Below are positions 43,481 to 54,200 of a stretch of DNA of 64,000 nucleotides, piece by piece. Numbering within the stretch: the first letter of the stretch is position 1; every line of letters begins with the position of its first letter. Made by a program: the position numbers and the translations under genes. The stretch is taken from positions 335,507 through 399,506 of the forward strand of contig JPHH03000029.1 in NCBI GenBank assembly GCA_000750105.3, read 5' to 3'. Source of the stretch: Tolypocladium sp. Sup5 PDA-1. Its lineage: Eukaryota; Ascomycota; Sordariomycetes; Hypocreales; Ophiocordycipitaceae. Under the pieces are notes generated by a model that was not told the origin of the DNA, ran no database searches, and saw only the letters and a list, made by a program, of their open reading frames with translations.

Positions 43481-45094
43481 TCAAACACCTGCCCACCGGG
43501 CTTGCTCTCGTGGCGGATCGTCGTCGTCACCACCACGCCCGGGGGGCCCGTCGGTGGCGTAGTCGCGGCACGGCGACGAGCGCGCCGTGCTGACGAGGGA
43601 GATGTCGGCGGCGGTGGATGGTGGCGGCGTCGAGTGGAAGCCGCAGGGGGTCGCGGCGCGGATGGAGCCCAGGCCCATGGCGTCGCGGCGGGCGATGGCT
43701 CCGCGGGACGACGTCGTGCTCGAGGTGCCAGCGTTGTCCTTGGACGTGACCCACTGGATGACGACGGCGGAGAAGAGAACTATGAGATATCTTAAGCTGG
43801 GCTGTTTGTGGAAGATGGGGGTAGATAGGGGCTGACCAACTGTCGCAGTTGCAACTCATCAGGCACACCCACCCCGGCTCGCCATTCAAGGCCATGAGCA
43901 CAGACAAGTTCCTGCTCGCGACGTCAGCACTCGCCAGATATAGCACGGCGGCCATACACTTGACGTACACTATGCTGCTAATCAGAGTAAAGACGGCGCC
44001 GCAAAACGTCCGGAACGCAATCGTCCGGAGGCGCATATTCGCCGGACTGCGGGGCATATTCCTGAACGAATACAGCTCTGCGAGAAGCGCGTCAGAATGT
44101 ATCAAGCCTTGCCTACTCGCCTATGAGGGGTCTCACTTCTGAGGGGAATGAGGAACATGATGGTCAGGTACACGTTGACGACGGTGTCAAACGAGATGAG
44201 GGGGATCATGGCGAGGCTCCTCATGCCGATGATGCAGGTCCCGTTGCTCATCTTGGCGATGCGGCTGCGAGACGGGACACAAAACGGGGTTATTAAAGAC
44301 GAGTGAAGAGGGGAAAATGCAGGTTGCGACGTACAAGATGAAGTTTAGCAGGACCACGATGACGTACACACCCAGCATGCCGAACGAGTTGAAGAGATAC
44401 AGCTTGGAGCGTATTCTCCTCTTGGGCGTCCCGCGGATGATGTGCTTGCGAATGCGTGTCAGCGGTCCGAGGTATCTCTCACACTCTGGACCATACTCAC
44501 TGCCTTCTCAACCAGAAAGAGATATATAAACTACTCGACACGGTTAGTGAGCTGCTCTGCGACAACAATGCGAGCCAAGTCTGCCGAGACTCACAATCTA
44601 CACGCAGGTGGTTAGCGGGGAAATTGCGAGTACCAGGGGACGACATATATACCTTTGTGGTGACGTAGCACACCAGACAGAGCAGGATGGCGCTATCGCA
44701 GGTCCCCAGGCTGGAGTTGACCCCGAAGGAGTGCTGCAGCATTGCCGTCGCGAAGACAAAGACGTATGAGTCAATGTAAATCGCAAAGACCACTGCCGGC
44801 TCTATCAGTAAACCGACACCGCGGAACAACCACGGAACACCAGGGACACTTACACCACACGACGAGCGGAAGACGGCCCCATGACCTGATGGCCAAGACT
44901 CGCTGTGCTACGCCACGTGACGTGTTAGCTGCTCGAGTTGTAGACGGCGGCGTCTTTGAGGAGGAGCGCTCACTGAGGAAGAGGGTGAGGACAGTCGTGG
45001 CGGCGAGGGACAACACCATGCTCATCACCTGTCCCGGCACCGGCACCCCAATCGCCTCCCGACGCGCCAATATCGTCAGAGCCGTAGGCTCCAT
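43481..45094 (-). CDS. Seven-helix membrane protein of unknown function, nine exons
   Basis: Exons 45094-44974, 44907-44854, 44792-44653, 44597-44595 (3-nt micro-exon, ATT), 44530-44501, 44444-44335, 44264-44137, 44077-43841 and 43779-43481 give 373 codons. Hydrophobic segments include QVMSMVLSLAATTVLTLF, LPLVVWLVFAIYIDSYVFVF, AILLCLVCYVTTK, VYVIVVLLNFI, ISFDTVVNVYLTIMFLIPL, GAVFTLISSIVYV and a last helix before QWVTS. The layout is that of an ascomycete seven-helix protein family usually annotated only as transmembrane protein. The C-terminal tail appears frameshifted at the G6 run at 43541-43546: another frame continues RHESKPGGQVFDLADLG to a stop at 43303. An upstream ATG at 45202 is possible. 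Function unknown; receptor-like topology only. Confidence 0.8.
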
Positions 45095-46602
45095 CCTTCG
45101 AAAGGATTCCTTGAGTGAGAAAAGCAGGGGACGGTTCCGCGGCCGGATATCAAAGCTCAGGTACCCCAGGTCGCAGACCAGCTCACGCAGCCGCCTCCAC
45201 ACCAGCCGCCCGGAAAGACCAGCCTCAAAAGAGGACAGGTAGAGAAAAGGAGGCGCCGCCTCTTCGAGCCGGGAGGGGGGTGTACGGGCAGTCTGCCCTC
45301 GGCGCGCGAAGAGACGAGGAGAATGCTCTGGTTATAGGAGGATGCGGCGGCCGGTGACGATGCCCCCCGCCCGGCGAGTAAAAAAGGTCGGTATATAGTC
45401 GTGGACGGCGAGTCGGCGACGCCTTCCCTTCTTCTCCCCTAGCTGCGTTCGAGACGGCTGGGGCAAGAAACCGGGCCTTTCTGTTACGCCTTCCCTCCCC
45501 GACGCCGCGAGGGAGGGAGGGAGTCGGTGAGAGACGGAGAGAGGAAGAGCCGCACGCAGCGCGACCGGTGGCTCTACGCCGAGGCTAAGGTACATCGGGC
45601 CACAAATCGATGCCGTACGACCGGGGCGTCGCTGGCGTTTTGGCAGAAGGAGATGGAGGGCTGAACGGGAGAGACACCCGCCGCGAATCGACAACCTGGA
45701 CTCGCCTCCCAGGCCGGGGGAACTCTGCCTCCGGAAATAGCCGCCGACAGGGAGATATATGCCTGCCCCTTCCAGAGAGCGTTGTACGCCTCTCCATCAA
45801 AGCTCTCCATCAAAGCCCGGCATGCCACAAGGCAAGCACACGGACGAAACCACCATGCCGTGTTTCGTTTCCCGCCAGCGTAGATATTCACCCGCCAAGA
45901 TTACCCGCGCTTCACCATCCCTATAAACCCCCCCCCCCCCCCCCCCTTTTTCGACTCGTCCCTCAGCTGTGCAAGGTTCCCGAGGCAGCACGGCGTGTGA
46001 CCGGCGCCGTCACACAGATCCTGTCCACTGGCCGTCGGCTCACGTAGTTGTTGGTCATGTCGAGAGGGTATCCCTGCCAGACAGAAATGACCTGCATTAT
46101 GGCATCTCAGTTCTCTTCTCAGACATCGGTGTGAGTCTGCACGACAAGATCGTTGCTGGCCCCGGATCAAATCCAAGACATCGCGACAAAAGAGCGGCCG
46201 GAACGCCGTCTAGTCACGTCCTAAAGGCGAGCCATGAGTGCACAAGCTCCACATCATGAAGCCAGAGGAGCTTGAGAAGGATTGCTTGACCAGGCCCGAT
46301 GTGCTATTCGCCATTGAATCAGTCTACCTTTCATACAAAAGCCCATATGCTCTGAGGGTACCGCCATAAAACGCCGCGTCATGCCCTCCCGGATGCTCCA
46401 GTCCTGCATCCATAACCACCCCAAACGCCAATAAAACGTCAAACCGAGCCACGCCCATAAGCCATGCCGTAGAGCCCAATAGGACGGGGTAGAAGACAGG
46501 GCCCAGCTGTCACGTCCCAGAGGGCATTGTGCATGGGTATTCAGCAGCCATACCACAGGTATGAACAGCCATACAACCCTTGATACAGGTGCAACGTCGG
46601 CG
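45095..46602. other. intergenic, 1.5 kb
   Basis: No supportable gene. It contains the C18 homopolymer at 45929-45946 and, on its right side, the 3' flank of the RING-finger gene. Confidence 0.5.
45929..45946. repeat. C18 homopolymer
   Basis: Eighteen consecutive C followed by five T. The length is liable to sequencing error. Confidence 0.9.
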
Positions 46603-48241
46603 CTATCCCTCTCGGCGCTCGGCGGGTTGGGCCCTGGTGCGGATGCGGAACTTGTCCTTGAGCTTGTCCGTCAGACGAGCACCATGCGGTCTCTCCACCT
46701 CTTCACCTTCATGTGAGTCGTGCTCGTTTGCTTGCGCCCGCATCTGTCTGAGAGCCTCCATCCGCTCCTCCACCGAGGCCTGCCGCAGCCGGTTGATGTC
46801 AAAGAAGCGGGAGAGTCGGTGGCCATGGGAGCCCGAATGGGCATGGCCGTCTTCTCCTTCCAAGGCCAGTGGAGGGGCAAGAGACTCGTTGTCCCCGGCC
46901 GTCGAGCCGCCGTTTGCATTGCCCTGACCGGGCCTGAGATCCAGTCGACTTTGATGCAGAGTTAGCAGACGGTAGGGGACCCAGCATGGGAGAGGGGGTT
47001 TAATCGACTCACCACAGAGGGCACGTCCCAGATACGTTGACGAGCCAGGGGTCAACGCAGTTGGGGTGAAATCGGTGGTTGCAGGGTAGAACTCTGACAT
47101 CTTCCCCGACCTTGAAATCCTCGGTGCAGATGGAGCACCCCAAATTGCCGTCACCGTCGTGTCCATTCTCCGTGGCGGCGTGAGAATGGCTTGCTGACGC
47201 AGAGGTGTCCTGGCTTGCACGCCGCGATGTCGCCGCTGCGTCGGGACGCCCTTCCTCGGTCAGATCGGGGGCAGTCATCTGCGTCGGAACGTCACGTCCA
47301 TCCGTGGTGGCAGTGTCGAGCTCTTGTTCGGGATCCGGCTTCGTGGGCTCTTGGTTTCCAAACTTGACAATGGGGATGGTGTCGAGGACGGCTCGGGCTA
47401 TGCCCTTTGCTCGGCTCTGCCGTGGCCTGCCCCCGAATGCGCCGCGCGGCCCGTACCTCTCGGGGTGGCGGTGGGCTCGAATGGCGCCCGTGGCGATGAT
47501 GATGAGGAACAGCAGCGTGATGAGACCCGTGATACTATATAGGATGCTCATGGCGACTGCGGAGTTGTTACTACCACCACCGCCGGAGCCACTGCCGTTG
47601 TTGTTATCGTCGGTGGCGTTTCCGGAAATCAAGACGTTTACATCAAGGCCAGCCTTGGTGCCGTTCAGGTGGCTAAGGACGTTGGTTGCCTCGCCCGCGT
47701 CGGCCATGGTGAGGATACTCGTGTAGGGAAGCGTTTCGTCGTCGCTTATGGAACACCAGTTCATGTTTGTAGAGTACAAGACGATTGCCTTGGGGCGTTG
47801 CTTCATGAGGCTGTTGAGCATCTGGTCTGGATTTATGAAGCTGTCGTCGCTGGGCCTGTCGCAGGACAGATAGGCGACGTCATCGCGGTCAGTGATCTGG
47901 TTGTAGTTGGACATGTTGGCGGGTTTCAGGTTGCCGGATATCCTGACAATCTTGAAGATGTGTTAGCCATTGTGTGCAGGACGGCGCAGCGCATCACTCA
48001 CCCCGCGGGTGCGGTCGGATTCGTTGAGGCCGAGGTTCTCGGTGAGAGGAATGGTGGTGAACTGCAGGCCGGGTTGCGACGAGAGCGTGAGCTGCAGGGC
48101 GTTGTTGGACGCCCACTGCGGAACATCCTTCTCGGCCGAAGTCGTCGCTCCACCATCGGCGGTGACGACGGCGACGGCGCAGAGGAGGGCGAAGAGGAGC
48201 GAGGTCAACCTGCCGGAGCAGGAGATGGTCGGCATCGCCAT
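46603..48241 (-). CDS. Transmembrane RING-H2 E3 ubiquitin ligase (PA-TM-RING type)
   Basis: Exons 48241-48002, 47950-47013 and 46948-46603 give 507 codons. A signal peptide lies at residues 1 to about 28 (SLLFALLCAVAVVTA). A luminal domain follows, with Asn-rich glycosylation sites (NGT, NAT, NNS) and IVLYSTNMNWCSI, consistent with a protease-associated (PA) domain. One transmembrane helix lies at about 211-235 (LYSITGLITLLFLIIIATGA). The cytosolic part carries a RING-H2 finger at about 351-393: CSICTEDF, LPCNHRFHPNCVDPWL and TCPLC, where the last Cys codon is assembled across the second intron. The tail is His/Glu/Arg-rich. Such proteins ubiquitinate membrane cargo in the secretory or vacuolar system; the substrate is not inferable. 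Confidence 0.92.
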
Positions 48242-50184
48242 GGCCGGGTCTGGCGGAGGGGAATCCGGCCGGAGCGTGCGCACTGCGCGGCGAGGCGCGG
48301 TAGGTTGAAGAGTCGCGAGGCGCTCGGTAGGTCTGCGGGTAGCGGGCGACGCTGACGAAGTGGTGGTCGGTCGTCGACGGAGAACTGCCGCGGCGGCCAC
48401 GGTCTCAGGCTCTCAATTCCAGGGAGGAGACATTGGACGCTTGCGGGCAGGATCGCGGCCGTAGCAGCCTGCGATGTGTCTGGCGATGGGGGCGAAACGG
48501 AGGGCGGCGGCGATGGGGGATGCAGACGCGGCGAGGTCGTAGGGAGTGGAGGCGTGATGTGATGCAGATGCAGATGGAGATGGAGATGGGGATGGAGATG
48601 GAGGTGGAGGGGGCGAAAGGAGCCGACCGACCGGGGGCTGTACATCCGTACTGTACGGAGTACTTCGTAGAAGATCTGAGCCTGTGAGGTGGTGGCAGTG
48701 GAGACGGCCGACGACGGTCAACCACAGTGGCGGGACCGCTGGAGAAACCTTGACCTCCGCGGGTGCACTGGGCCGCCAGCGGTGGGTGGCGTGACTCGGC
48801 GCCTCAACCGCCACTATTATCGTCCAGATGAACACGGGCTTCGACAGAGTACCTGTACAGTAATCGCACAGCACATACGCCACCGGGCGCCGGAAGATAG
48901 GTACCTTGCCAAGTTTAGCCAGAACCGGCCTTGGCGGCGCCTGGGCACTGGGACAGATGGCCTGGCCGGATCGGTGATGTAGCAGCGAGATACTGGATGC
49001 ATCCAATGCTCTCCTCCGGATGAGACGGGGTACGGCAAGACCGGCACGCGCTCGCTGCTGGACGGACGGATGCACTGATGCACGCTCCCGCAGCGCATTT
49101 TACCGTCCATTCGTGCGTATTCGTAGGCGCAGCCGTTCTTGTCCTCCGCATATCCGGCCTCTCCCGTCCAATCCATCCAAGAGCCGCAACGCTCCCCTTC
49201 GCACACGAAACGGCGACTCGCGTCGGCCGGCGCCGCAGATCCAGCGCCCCCTTCCCTTTCCGTCCCCCGTCCTCCGCACGACGGGCCATCATGATACACG
49301 CGAGCTTCCTAATGAGAGACGGAGAGCGAAGAAAGGGAAAGGCGGGAGGGTCGCCGCGGAGCGTCATTGGGACGGGCCCAGGGTCAGTCTGCGCGTGCCA
49401 CGCCGAGCCTCCAAGCCCGCTCGACCCCAAAAGTTGGAGCATCAGATGCTGCCGCTGCTGCTGCTGCCGCTGCCGATTCCTCTCGACGTGTACAAAGTAG
49501 GGGAGGGGGCCTATGTCGGCTCCGCGAAGTGCCGGGCCTCGGGAGTACAGGTGCCGGCACCGGCGCACCCAACTCTACTCTAGCTTCACTTTACACTCGC
49601 AAAGTGTCCCGCGTTCTGGCAAGCCACTGCTTCCGTGACGCCTGACATAAGGTTCCTTGGGCAACCGTTCCCATTGACCTCGGGACAACCCAAACACACA
49701 AGATTCCACGTGCCCTTCCCGCCTTCCTTTTCTCTTCGTTTGTGCTCTGCACCAGGAGCGTTCCAACTTGCGCCTCGCGGACGCGCTTCAAACGGCACGC
49801 TAAACTCGTGGCGGGAGCAATCAAACACCGGTTCGCGCGTATCAGATCGGCCTCCCTGGACCTACAGTAGAAGGACGTACGAGTATTCCGTACCCTGCCT
49901 GTGGTTTGTCGGCTGTCGGCAGCCTCCCGCAACGCCGCAAACAAACTTGTCGAGCAAACGCTTCTTTTGCTCGCCGCCATGTTGGGAGGCATCCGGCATG
50001 CGGGTACTTCACTGCGAGGCAACCAACTGCACAACGCTTGTACACGGCTGTCGAGTCCGAGTGTGCCGGGTATATTCGAGATGCTAGAGCTCAAGCCGTC
50101 CAAGCCAGACCCAAATCACGACCTGTCAAAGGTCTCTCAAAGTAACGCTCCCTGGCCAGGTCCATCGACGCCCCTCTAGCACGC
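48242..50184. other. intergenic, 1.9 kb
   Basis: Upstream of the RING-finger gene and downstream of tubulin cofactor B. It contains a purine hexamer-type repeat (48559-48610), TACGGAGTA at 48654-48662 overlapping TACTTCGTA at 48661-48669, and unremarkable GC-rich sequence. No gene is supportable. Confidence 0.5.
48559..48610. repeat. GATGGA/GATGCA short tandem repeat
   Basis: About eight imperfect hexamer units (GATGCA, then GATGGA, GATGGG) upstream of the RING-finger gene. Confidence 0.8.
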
Positions 50185-51228
50185 CTAAATCTCCTCCATA
50201 TCCTCCAGGTCGTCCATGGGCGGAAAGTCTCCCACCTCCACCCGCTCCGGCCGGACAAAGACGCCGTGTTTCAACGCCGACGCCTCCCCCCAGTACCGCC
50301 TCCCGGCGATGCTCCCGTCGTTCTTGCCGACCGGCTCGTCCAGCTGGACCCCCACCCAGGCGCCCTTGCCGCCGGGAATCTCTTGCACCTCGCCCACGTA
50401 CCGGATGACCCCTCGCCGCGTGTCCTCGCCGCCGACACGACACCGCTTCCCGACCCCGACGCCTCGCTGGCGCACCTCCTGCTCCAGGGCCTCCAGCTTG
50501 GCCTGCTCGTGGTTGGGCGCGTTCGGGTCGAAGCGGCCCAGCTTCTGCGTCTTCTTCCAGGCCAGGACCGAGTCCGACTTCTTCTCGTACTCCTCCTCGG
50601 GCATCACGTACTTGTCCACGCCCGACGTGTCGGTGTAGTTGGGCCGAGCCCCTGGTGGCCGGGTATCCCCCACCTGTCAAGTCGCGCGCGCGCATATGTC
50701 AGCCTTGCCTTGCGCTTTCCTCTTCCAGTAAACCAGGAGAAGCACTGCGAGTCCAGCGCTTAGCCGCCGCCGAGAAGACCAACCGAGGCGGATCCTATTG
50801 TCCTATCCTTGATTCGACCCCTGGCACCGGTCCGTCGCGGCGTCAAATTCATGCACCTAGAAGATGCTGAGACATTCTTGTCACACTCGAGTTGACGAGG
50901 GAAACCGGAAAGGCGGCCCCTGATCCTTGACCAAGGGCCCGTCTCGTGGAAACGGACAAATGAAAAAGCGGCTGTAAGCCCGACTTACATGCAGCTCTGC
51001 GTAGGGAGCCAGGGGAAAGCTGGACAACCGGATGCTGTCCTCATCTGCCCCGTCAATGGGGATGCGTTCCGCCCCCACTGACGTCTGGAGACTCAGTCTT
51101 TGCGACGACGGGGGGATGCCTGTCACCGTCTCGAGCTTTGCCTTGAGCTGGCTGATGGTCCACGACGGGGTGATGCGGCGCTCAGAGGCCGCACTCTCTG
51201 AGATGACCTGCAGAGGGACATCGGCCAT
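50185..51228 (-). CDS. alf1: Tubulin-folding cofactor B (Alf1/TBCB)
   Basis: Binds alpha-tubulin after chaperonin release and cooperates with cofactor E in heterodimer assembly and turnover. Exons 51228-50989 and 50673-50185 give 242 codons, the family size. Residues 1 to about 80 form the ubiquitin-like domain (SQLKAKLETVTGIPPSSQRL). The intron sits at the domain boundary. A charged coiled linker (EQAKLEALEQEVRQRG) leads to the CAP-Gly domain at about 153-220 with GKGAWVGVQLDEP and the GKNDG motif. The C terminus DDLEDMEEI mimics the acidic tubulin tail, as in known cofactor B proteins that use such a tail for CAP-Gly binding. The intron is 315 nt, unusually long for this window. Confidence 0.95.
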
Positions 51229-54200
51229 GGTGTCGTTGCGTCCTTTGGCCGGCCGATTAAAGTGTGGTCGAAGCTCAGGGGAGCGAGTTGCAGAGTTGCA
51301 GAGTTGCCGTTAGCCGCGATGGGGTTGCTGTAAAACACAAGAGTGTCTCGGAGAGATAAGGTGGGGCCTGAATTCTGATGAGCTAACGAACGAAGTGGAT
51401 GGGATGGAAGCGCCCAGCAGCCGAAGAACAGCGTCACGCCTCGAGGAACCAACTGACGAGAGACGAGGACCTCGCAGGCCGCGATATTATCCACCGAGGC
51501 AGCGCGACGTGACGGCGAGACAACGGCCAAGGGAGATGTTGTCGCGAGGCAGCAGCGTAAGGACCACGGACCGAAGACCCTGTATGTATTGTCCAGGCAC
51601 CAACAAACCGGCTCGTCGTCGAAGAGAGGGACGTTGGTGGACGACGAGCCCCGGAAAGCGGGGGTTGAACAGGGGCTCTCCTCATGGAGTCAGGATGCCC
51701 CTCACCAGCCACACCCAACGGCCACTGCACCTCAGTGGACTTCCATGGCCTTGGTCCAGGACTCCAGCCGCATCTTAACAAATCCACCATCACCATCGTC
51801 ACAGTCGCACAAACAACGCATCAATCTCTTCCTGCCACGCCGGCTCCACCGAGCAGAGACCCAAGACGGCGACTCGCAAAAACGCTGCTCAGCTGCTCCC
51901 ACTTTGTTTGCAAGCCGCACCAAACACGAGGCATGCAACTGTGCGGCTGACCTTGCCTGGCAAACAAAAATCACCAACAAATTACTGTGCCATGTGCGGT
52001 GAAGCCGTTCCCCCTGATGATTCCTCAACTCAGTGGCCGACATCGAGGCTGCCTCGCTGCCATGTTGTGTAACCGCTCCTTCATGTATGAGGTAGAGCAA
52101 GTCATTTCCCCGTGAACCACAGCAACCATTGGCCCAGGCACATGAGCTTCTGCATGTCCGCTCCGTGACCTGCAGATCCGACCACCTGGTTGCAGCCTCA
52201 AGCCTCGCGATATCGATGCAGCCAGGCACGCCTGCAGACGGCAGATTTTTGCGCATGGAATCAGCTCTGGCCCAGTCCCAAGGCCCAATCGAAGCCTGGC
52301 ACCAAGTATGGAGTACGGGGGATGATTAAAATAAGCTGCTCCCCAACAACTGCCTGGTCGTTTGGCCTCGTCCACTGGGGCCCAAGCATCACGCCATCCG
52401 AGCCGATGCCACGAGACGCCGATTCGCGAGGGCGAGTACAGGCACGGCACCGCGGACAGGACCGGGACGGTTCCCGCGGGCGCCTGTTGACACAAACGTG
52501 AACTCTCGCGAGACAGAGGCCCGGAAGACGGCAGATGGGTTGTCCTAAGACTGGCTGTCCGCGCAAACCAAAAGGATGAAACACCCTGCAGAATCGTGAC
52601 AAGTCACAGACGTTGTCTGCGCCACCAACAATGCGGCCTCCCAGCTCGAACACCTCTTTTCTTTTCGGCGGACGGCACGGGTTGCGCGATTGCGCCCGCG
52701 CCCGCGCCGACATGTCTTCATCTCCCCATCTTAAGCCAGAATGCCAGAATTGCTTTGGGCCAGCGCTGCCTGGAACCAGAAAACCAGCGGCGGGGGACTT
52801 GTCCTGCTTGCCGGTGAGACGATCCAGGCGGCGCCACAAGAAGCAAACACCCCAAGGCCAAGTCAGCTTCATGACGGCCTTGGGAGTAGTAGTCTCGTTG
52901 ATACCTGATATTTCGAGGTGCCTAATAAGGCGCTCACCGCCACGTCGAACTCCGTGGTGCGACCGTGGCAGCTCGCGGAGCAGCTGCGGCAGTCATCAGG
53001 TACTCGGTGCAGTCGTGAGTTTTCCGCCGTTTGAGTTGACCTTGAGCCGTTTCCTCGGTCCCGGTACCCTGCTCCTTGCACATAGGCCGCTGGTCACTGC
53101 TCAGGGCGGTGGACGGCGATCGAGGGATGTGGGGTGGCCATAGTGCCGCCGAGTCCCCTTCACCAGCCTTTGTTCACCGGTTCAGCCCACGCGATTGGTA
53201 ATGACAGACACGAGCTGCACCTCACCTGCGTGTTGACCGGTTCATGACGTCTGGTCCGAGACGCAGGTGCTGAGGCACGACCGGCGGATCCGTCCCGCTC
53301 GCTCGAGGGGCATCACCGGGGAGGGGTGCACGGCCAACAAAGGCATCCCATCTCTGTGAGGCAATCTCGACGTGCCAACAAACCTCTTCTTCATCCCAGG
53401 CTGGCAGCCACGTATTCGAGCCCAATGGTACGGAATCGTAGAGCCGGTTTGCGCCCCCAACAGCCACACACCACCCTGCCAGAACGTGGAGGCAAGCCTC
53501 GCTCATTCATAGGCCACGGGCCGTGGCCGAGCCAGCTCTGCATACATATGCCTCGACTCACTTGACTTGGGCGGTGGATGCTCGCGAGGTCTTGGCTCGT
53601 CCGGGACTGGAGGCCCGTGGAAGACCAGCGTACTGGCAGCTGGTTTGTCAATATAGTCAATGGTCTTGTCCCCGAAGTCCAAAAGCAAATGCAAATAGTC
53701 AGCTCCCTTTCAAGGCACCCCAAAAACGAAGCAACGGGAAAGCGTCTCGGGCTTGTTGCTGCTTCACTTGGGCATCAACACTTTACGCACCGAGCCGCGT
53801 CGAGTTAGGCGCAGGGCATGACATGCCACACGGCGCACTAGAGCCTGGGGACGTCATGACCCCGGGTGATGGACACTGCCGTCCCAACAGGTCGCTGCAT
53901 ATCCAACAATGCCCGACTGCTATATATGGCAGCCAGCTTCGCCTCACTCACAACCTACCGTGGGAGCATGATGGCGTATTTTGGCTTGGGTTTAGAGAAG
54001 GCGGTGTCGTCGTCCACTATGTCCTTGTGGCGGTCACTAAGTTACTTCTGGGAGCTAATAGCGATGTGGTGGACCGTGTGGCGTCGGTGCCAGGGGCGAT
54101 TGAGTGAAAAGTGTGGAGGATGAGGGGCATTGCAGCAAACGGCTGGCAGCTTGTTGAAGTGCTGTGATGATGCGGGAGGATTCGATCTCGGGCATGGTGA

